Of a stretch of DNA of 64,000 nt, positions 58,330 to 64,000 are shown piece by piece (the first letter of the stretch is position 1; each line of letters opens with the position of its first letter). The stretch comes from Schistosoma mansoni (Eukaryota; Platyhelminthes; Trematoda; Strigeidida; Schistosomatidae): NCBI RefSeq assembly GCF_000237925.1, contig NW_017386097.1:1-64000 (forward strand), read 5' to 3'. The position numbers were made by a program, and so were the translations under genes. The notes beneath the pieces are model-generated. The model had not been told where the DNA came from. It was given only the letters and a program-made list of their open reading frames with translations, and did no database searches.

Positions 58330-58464
58330 ATAGTTGAAAGCATGAGTCAATTGAAGCTAGACCATCATGGAAAACCTGGAAGCACTGGACGGCCGTTTCG
58401 TCCTATTACGAGACTCCTCAGCAGTGTGCATCCACGATCTCGCCTCACGAGATTCGAACCCAGG
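58330..58464 (-). mobile_element. Hammerhead SINE, 3' part with complete ribozyme
   Basis: Minus strand keeps the B-box GGGTTCGAATCTCG, the whole hammerhead and the 3' tail (GGTTTTCCATGATGGTCTAG). The tRNA-like A-box end is missing. Confidence 0.85.
58382..58435 (-). ncRNA. Hammerhead ribozyme (type I-like) in SINE
   Basis: Minus strand: stem I strand CACUG, CUGAGGA core, stem II GUCU/GGAC around a 7-nt loop, GAAA, a minimal stem III (AC-GGCC-GU), the cleavage triplet GUC and the stem I partner CAGUG. Core bases 58395-58421. This layout is the schistosome satellite hammerhead arrangement; all conserved core positions that I can check are present. Activity is inference. Confidence 0.72.
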
Positions 58465-58800
58465 ACCTACCATTTCTAGTGAGAAGCATTGACCAGTGGA
58501 GTTCAACCACGTCTGTTGTGAGATATCAACTCACTGAAGATAATTGGTGAACGGTTGATCAACTTCGTGGATTGGTTGAAATTAGACATTAACACCATCG
58601 GATGTCGGCTCATTGGTCTACCGGTCAAGTGCTCTGGCGCGAGACTGATAGGTCCTGTGTTCGAATCTCGTGAGATGGGATCGTAGATGCGCACCACTGA
58701 GGAGTCCTACAATAGGACGAAACGGTCATCCAGTGCTTCCAGGTTTTCCATGGTGATCTAGCTTCAATCGATTCATGATCTTTACTATTGAAATTACTAT
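58465..58800 (+). mobile_element. Hammerhead SINE, full-length (about 335 bp)
   Basis: From left: leader GGAGTTCAACCACGTCTGTTG, A-box region CTCATTGGTCTACCGGTCAAG, B-box GTTCGAATCTC, ribozyme region CTGAGGAGTCCTACAATAGG (58697 on) with GACGAAAC, and tail CTTCAATCGATTCATG. The core boxes are present, but two stem I pairs and one stem III pair are lost. Head to head with the copy at 58330. Confidence 0.83.
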
Positions 58801-59139
58801 AATATCCACAAAACCCCTTCTGACATATAAAGAAACTTACACTAATACAGAACAAACAAGTTGATTCAATTGTCAATTAGTTCATCTAATCTAATTATTA
58901 GAAATCATTATATTGTCATGACAACTTTAATTGTATCATATAAATGATAATATGTATAACTATTCTATTTCAAAGTATAACTGTACATCAACATTCAGGT
59001 TATTCATTAGTTTATGAATTATGAATCATTCATTTAAAAAACACAATCTATCTCATTGAATAACATGAAGTAACCTGATTATCAAACTATGAGTTTAGAT
59101 TAGAGTAAAAATAAACTAGATTTCATGAATAATTTTTTT

Positions 59140-59270
59140 CTGGTTAGCGTTTTTTTTAGCGAGTTGGTTTTCTACGGGATGGGGTCGCTAACCCCCCATG
59201 CCCAACCCTCCTCCTTTACCCGGGCTTGGGACAGGCAGTAGCCCCCGGAGGAGCTACAGGCGGAGTTAGA
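59140..59270 (+). repeat. GC-rich repeat G, copy 2
   Basis: Same block as 51785-51920: TTTTTTCTGGTTAGCG ... GGAGGAGCTACAGGCGGAGTT. Confidence 0.7.
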
Positions 59271-59384
59271 TTTTATGAGGGTAGTACATAATTACACTGG
59301 TGAATATTAATTACAATGATATCTATAATTATTTGAATAAATGTATTAAATTGGTATATCTTGTTGAGTAACCACCTTCAAATT

Positions 59385-59545
59385 ATATACTTAGTTAGAC
59401 CAGTTACATCTTGTGGAGGAGCATAGGCCAACCACCAGAGTCCTCCATCCAATCCTTTCTAGTTGCTATTCATCCTTTTTATATCTGCTTCCAATTCCCG
59501 ATACAATGTGTTCTTGGGTCTTCCTGTTTTCCAACTTACATACAT
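59385..59545 (-). mobile_element. RTE LINE (family B), short 3' fragment
   Basis: Matches the last 160 bp of the family (GGAGCATAGGCCAACCACCA..., on the plus strand); no coding value. Confidence 0.72.
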
Positions 59546-60630
59546 TTCATTAAATTTCTGTTTTGTATTCAAGTAAACCTTAATCATATGACTGATAAGC
59601 TTTGTTTAATAAGCTGTAAACAAACAAGTTTGTAGAGATTTCTTAAGACATTTCACATAGTTACGCATATTTATAAACTTTTGCTTCAGTATTATGATGT
59701 CTGTATCTTACAACTCCATGTGAGGTAGATATGGAGGTAAAATAGTATTTTCCATGTGTAAAAGCTACCTTGTAACAGATTTCATGACTCTGTTAAAACT
59801 AAGTTTTCTAAACTGGATGATTTAACTGTAAAGCCTTTATTACCTTTCTAGACAGTAACGTTAGCATAAAAGTCTGATGACAGTGGGCTATGAGAGTTTT
59901 TTTTTTCACAAGTTACTTGAAGCTTGATCCATCTACCTGAAATTTGGCCGGTCGTTGCTTAAACTTGTTTTGTTACCAACCGGGTATTCAGTTTGATTAT
60001 CTTCATCCCTGAAATGATTCTTGTAATAATAAACATTTAGAATTATTCTAATTGACTGATAAATTGAGTCTATTTTTAAAATAAGCCCACCATGAGGGTC
60101 AATATCTATAGAATAAGATTAGGTGATTGTATTTTGTTGCTTTCTCTTAAGCTACACACAAGCTCAAAGTAGTTAAACTTATGTAGCTATAACATCCCGC
60201 CACCGTGAGATTTTGATACAGATCAACATGTTTCATATACTCTTACCTAACTTGCGATGTGAGTGAGAAGGCTTAGAATAACTAAGAATTCTATCTATCT
60301 ATCTATCTATCTATAGACCTAGACAAGAACGTATAGGCTTAGAGCTTGATAATATGAATAATTGGTTTCATTCAATCTCACATCATATTTATCATTTTTT
60401 ACTTATCTCTTGACCTTGAGACAACATGTGAGCACAGGTAAATATAGTATGTCTAGATTTACGCTAATGATCAATTTTTTGCTCATTGGAATATAACAAA
60501 TACATTCATATTTAATGTAATTGTTTAACTTCGCTTATTAGTCAATCAGTCTATTATGGCAGTAAGCTATACAATTGTATATTTATATAAAATTATGTAA
60601 TTTGATGTAATTTTATAAATTTGTATTGCA
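59546..60630. other. No gene recognised; contains a CTAT microsatellite
   Basis: A run of five to six CTAT repeats at 60292-60315. No exon was identified. Confidence 0.4.
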
Positions 60631-60639
60631 CAAGCAGGT

Positions 60640-60840
60640 GGCTATTAGGACTCAGTAGCTGAATGGATAACGCGATGACGTTTGAAGTGAAAGGTACTGA
60701 GTTTGAGTCTCAGAGTAAACATCAACTCTGAGATGCAAGCACATTCAACTGACAAGCCCCAAAGAAGATGAAACGCATGTCCTGGATTCCACTGCTAGCC
60801 ACTATCCATCTTTGCCTATAATATATTTGTGTTCTCAGTA
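60640..60840 (+). mobile_element. Sm-alpha-like SINE with decayed hammerhead
   Basis: tRNA-like head with A-box TAGCTGAATGG and a one-off B-box GAGTTTGAGTC, resembling an Arg-type tRNA, then ACATTCAACTGACAAGCCCC and GATGAAACGCATGTCCTGGA, then TTCCACTGCTAGCCACTATC. The last part is, from memory, the flank of the Sm-alpha satellite hammerhead of Schistosoma mansoni. The core is decayed here (CUGACAA for CUGANGA). Confidence 0.65.
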
Positions 60841-61440
60841 AACAAAGGTATAATCAGTTTAATTAGTGAAATGCAATTCATGTTGATGAATAAAGTAAGT
60901 TAATATATGAATCATTAAATTGACTCAAATATATAAGATATATATTTGACTAGAGGTCAAAGACACTAATGTAACAAAATATCATGGCATAATGAATTAG
61001 TTAAATCAATGTAAGTGATTGTTGGTCAGAACTGGAATAGATGAACTTCCATAAAATGACAATAATAGTGCAGTGAATGAGAATGCATGTGGGGATAATC
61101 GAATGTATTCACGCGTTTTGATTAGTTATTATAAAACAAATCGTAAATAGATGATTTTTACAGATGGCTTTGAATGATCAAAAGTGTAAGACAGTTGTAT
61201 TTTTCGCTTTCGCGGCACCATGATTACACACAAAGAACATCTATCTATCCGTTTATCGTTATCAATGATGATGTAAATCTCCTTTTTAACGTGTTTAAGC
61301 TAACAGTAATAATGTAGTAAACAAGAATACGAAAATTACGGACTATCTCAGTATATAGGTATCATTACCAAGTCTTGATTTGATAATTTTGAATAAATTG
61401 AGCATTGGGTAGATTGTTATAAATAATATATTTGTAATAT
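60841..61440. other. AT-rich, no gene recognised
   Basis: No supported exon or repeat. Confidence 0.35.
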
Positions 61441-61459
61441 CCCAATGAGTAGAAAAATT

Positions 61460-61515
61460 AGATTTTCTGACGTTTCGTGACTTAGTGTAAGCCACTTCTT
61501 CAGAGAATAAATAAC
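61460..61515 (-). ncRNA. Hammerhead-like motif of the Penelope-like element
   Basis: Minus strand: UUCU, CUGAAGA, one extra A, a 7-bp stem (GUGGCUU/AAGUCAC), GAAAC, GUC, AGAA. The UUCU/AGAA ends pair as stem I and stem III is minimal. Penelope-like elements are known to carry such minimal hammerheads. The extra A next to the core is a concern for activity. Confidence 0.6.
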
Positions 61516-61763
61516 CAAATTAACATTAATCCAAGTTTAAATAGTACAACGGAACAATCCAAGAATAATTAGGTGATCAATCAAAAACAGGTCTGAATAA
61601 ATCACTGTCACGTCATTTCATTTCGGTCAAGGTGATTCATAAGCGACATGTATGTAATTTTATGTGTATGTATGCACTGTTAATAATGAAAACTGTGTGA
61701 CCTTTATAATTACAAAGGATAGAGTTTGATTTGTAATGTAATGGTGTGAAATTGTAAATAATA

Positions 61764-62708
61764 TCAGACTGAGTGACTAGGATAGATGGTCCAAGTAGGC
61801 TGTATGGTAAGGCCTTCCTTTCTATTGAGAGCTGTGGGATTAATCATTATATGGAAAGCTTCAGCTACTCTTCTTTCTTTGTGATTGGAAAAACCTTTCT
61901 GTAGTATTTTGATGTTTTTGAAATCAATTTGATGATTATTGAAAATGGCATGAACTGCTATTGCCGACTTAATCTGAAGTCTATCTAATTCTACAGGATT
62001 ATTAGGAGGTTTCTTTGTGTACCTGATATGTTCTTTGGAGCGAGTTAAGATTTCGCGAGATGACTCTCCAATATAGAAGGCATCACAATCGACACAACCT
62101 AATTTGTAGACGCAGTTCTGTGTAGACATGAATGGTATTTTTTCTTTTAATCGAACTAAAGTATTTCGAAGTGTGTTAGTTGTTTTGTAATATACTTTAA
62201 TTCTGTGTTGTCTTAAGATCCTTTGGAGTTCTTCAGTTGTGCCATGACGGTATGGTAAAACTGCAGTACCAATCCATGGCATTTCATTCGAATTATTATT
62301 ACTATTATTGCGTACTGAATTGTCTTGTTTTAATATACTTCTAATAATCTTCATAGGAAAATTATTAAATTGTAAGATGCTAATTACATTCTTTTGTTCT
62401 TTTTGTTTGTCCTCTTCTGAAGAGATGATCTTGTTGGCTCTTCTAAAAAGATTTAAGGCTAACGAGATTTTAGCACTGAAAGGATGTGCTGAATGGAAGT
62501 CGATGTAACAATTGAAGTGTGTGGGCTTTCGGTAGATGGATAAATTTAGAACTCCATTTATATTTCTTTTCACTAGGCAATCTAAGAAAGGTAGCTCTCC
62601 ATGTTCATTTTCATTCTCATTCGTGAATTTGATGTGAGATGAAAGTGTATTTATCCGTTTTGAAAACGATCTTATCTCAGTATAATCTGACAACCTTATA
62701 GTAAACAC
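61764..62708 (-). CDS. Penelope-like protein C-terminus with GIY-YIG nuclease
   Basis: 314 residues, open. N-terminal part LPFLDCLVKRNINGVLNLSI and YRKPTHFNCYIDFHSAHPFS is the end of the RT palm and thumb region. MPWIGTAVLPYRHGTTEELQ is the linker typical of Penelope. The GIY-YIG domain follows: CVYKLGCVDCDAFYIGESSR, where the family 'GIY' reads VYK and 'YIG' is kept, then TRSKEHI and a late AVHAIFNNHQIDF segment. It ends after LTIQPTWTIYP. The domain nicks DNA for integration in Penelope elements. The start Met is internal to the original ORF. Because the RT is gone, this copy cannot move on its own. Confidence 0.85.
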   Translation of the reverse strand: MFTIRLSDYTEIRSFSKRINTLSSHIKFTNENENEHGELPFLDCLVKRNINGVLNLSIYRKPTHFNCYIDFHSAHPFSAKISLALNLFRRANKIISSEEDKQKEQKNVISILQFNNFPMKIIRSILKQDNSVRNNSNNNSNEMPWIGTAVLPYRHGTTEELQRILRQHRIKVYYKTTNTLRNTLVRLKEKIPFMSTQNCVYKLGCVDCDAFYIGESSREILTRSKEHIRYTKKPPNNPVELDRLQIKSAIAVHAIFNNHQIDFKNIKILQKGFSNHKERRVAEAFHIMINPTALNRKEGLTIQPTWTIYPSHSV

Positions 62709-62744
62709 TTAGTTTGCAAACAATCAATCAATTGTCTCCATCTT

Positions 62745-62910
62745 GACCATTACTTCTGCAAATATCAGTTCATAGTCTACTATTATTATTGTTCATGCAT
62801 TTTCATACCAATTGCGTTTCGTTTCGGTTCTTTCCTTATCAATCTTCTAGTGAAATACATTCTCTGCATGACCATCGTCATATACTACTTATTTCGACGT
62901 AAGCAACCCA
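62745..62910 (-). repeat. MITE-like repeat E, partial copy
   Basis: Contains TACTACTTATTTCGACGTAA (hairpin region) and the 'tgcattttcataccaattgc' block shared in reverse with 52126-52430. Confidence 0.6.
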
Positions 62911-62917
62911 CACCACT

Positions 62918-63488
62918 TACTTTACTTACTTACTCCTGTTACTCCCAATCGAGCATAGGCCGCCGACCAGCATTCTCCAACCCACTCACTCTGTCATGCG
63001 CCTTCCTTTCTAGTTCTATCCATTTTTTGTTCATTCTTCTCATGTCTGTCTCTATTTCTCAACGTAATGTGTTCTTTGGTCTTCCTCTTCTCCTTTAGCC
63101 TTCAGGATTCCATGAGAGGGCTTGTCTTGTGACGCAGTTGGGTGATTTTCTCAATGTGTGCCCTATCCATTTCCAGCGCTTCGTCCTCAGTTCTTCCTCC
63201 ACTGAAATCTGCTTTGTTCTCTCCCACAGTAACTTGTTGCTGATAGTGTCTGGCCATCGGATCCGAAGTATCTTGCGTAGATAACTGTTAATAAACACTT
63301 GTATCTTCTGGGTGATGGCTTTCGTAGTCCTCCACGTCTCCACCCCATACAGTAGAACTGTCTTGACATTTGTATTGAAAATTCAGATCTTGGTGTTGGT
63401 TAACAGACAGTTGTTTTGAGTTCCAGATGTTCTTCGATTGTAGATATGCTGCTCTTGCTTTGCCGGTCCTCGCCCTCACATCTGCTTA
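62918..63488 (-). mobile_element. RTE LINE (family B), 3' fragment
   Basis: Minus strand: [60 protein letters not shown] and WNPEG, then decayed C-terminus and TAAG-type tail at 62918-62935. It is the clearest view of the family's C-terminal WIGHxLRK block. Confidence 0.86.
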
Positions 63489-64000
63489 GAGATAAACCCT
63501 TAGTTTTCGTTTATCAATCACCCTGATAACTTTTATGAAATAAATCTCACCGGTGTGTAAATTCAGAAGTCGATATAAAACGCCGACTACAGTTTATTGT
63601 TGGATAGCGCAGATCACAAAACTGTATATATATATATATATATATCGGGCGATACTTAAGCAACTAACATTTAAGTTAGCAAGAGGGAGATATGTTAGTA
63701 GGCTGTCACGTGTGATCAAGCGTACATGTTTTATACTGTATATGTTTTATAACTGTTACTGTCCGATTAACACTGTTTGTTTTAAATAAGTTAATAAAAG
63801 GGTTCGTCAAAATTAGCCGTAAACAAACTTAATTTGTATGAGAAGTGCTATAGTATTCAAAGATAATGAGAGGCGTTTCACATTAAAGCTACCAAACAGA
63901 GTGAAAGACACTATAGTAATTTACAACTTTTCACTTATGTACCTTCGCTTATCATTCATCAATAATTCCTAAGATTGGTATCGTTAATACCTGAATATAT
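63489..64000. other. Unassigned end of window with TA microsatellite
   Basis: A run of about 12 TA repeats at 63624-63646. An AATAAAAGGG at about 63793 and a TGTTTT-rich stretch could be part of an LTR or UTR but nothing supports either. Confidence 0.35.

Larger units (their letters stand above)
61445..62708 (-). mobile_element. Penelope-like element, C-terminal part and 3' UTR
   Basis: 5'-truncated element: the RT core is missing. The 3' UTR (61763-61445) ends with a hammerhead-like motif. Confidence 0.85.

Noticed and set aside
63489-64000. Possible LTR at the window end
   Set aside because: An AATAAA-like string and TG-rich stretches exist, but no paired ends or target duplication can be seen before the window stops.
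1-64000. Bacterial features: operons, CRISPR arrays, riboswitches, replication origins
   Set aside because: Split exons, Pol III SINEs and eukaryotic retroelements show this is nuclear eukaryotic DNA; no direct-repeat spacer arrays were seen.

Overview
The window looks like part of a blood-fluke chromosome (Schistosoma or a close relative). It is AT-rich eukaryotic DNA with small exons separated by long introns. It is packed with flatworm-type retroelements: RTE-type and CR1-type LINEs, Penelope-like elements with a GIY-YIG domain, a Gypsy element of the CHCC-gag (CsRn1/Boudicca) type, and tRNA-derived SINEs that carry hammerhead ribozymes. The genus is inferred from this set of elements; no host sequence pins the species.

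Three host genes are supported by exons whose splice phases agree. (1) An enoyl-CoA hydratase/isomerase family gene on the minus strand, of which only the first coding exon (6272-6559) is visible. (2) A complete four-exon COQ10 gene on the minus strand (16946 down to 12021, 202 residues), encoding the mitochondrial START-domain coenzyme-Q-binding protein. (3) A five-exon gene on the plus strand (34651-40340) for a reticulon-homology protein of the FAM134/RETREG ER-phagy receptor family. It has two membrane hairpins and, in the last exon, an acidic candidate LC3-interacting motif. Its 5' end was not found.

Layout: 1-5.7 kb is an RTE LINE abutting a Penelope-like element that holds a solo LTR. 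6-17 kb is the enoyl-CoA hydratase exon and COQ10, with LINE and repeat insertions in the COQ10 introns. 18-22.6 kb is two CR1-type LINEs tail to tail, one with open ORF1 and ORF2. 23.8-33.4 kb is a nest: an old Gypsy fragment on the plus strand interrupted by a young CR1 copy and by a young, complete Gypsy provirus on the minus strand with 376-bp LTRs and a 4-bp target duplication. 34-40.4 kb is the RETREG-like gene. 42-64 kb is gene-poor, with SINEs, MITE-like repeats, two more solo LTRs, many copies of a second RTE family and a second Penelope-like fragment.

The most informative features are the RETREG-like gene, the ribozyme-bearing SINEs (one copy keeps a complete hammerhead core, cleavage triplet and stems), the solo LTRs with exact 5-bp duplications, and a roughly 500-bp interspersed repeat present in nine pieces that I cannot assign to a family. 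I found no wholly new cellular system.
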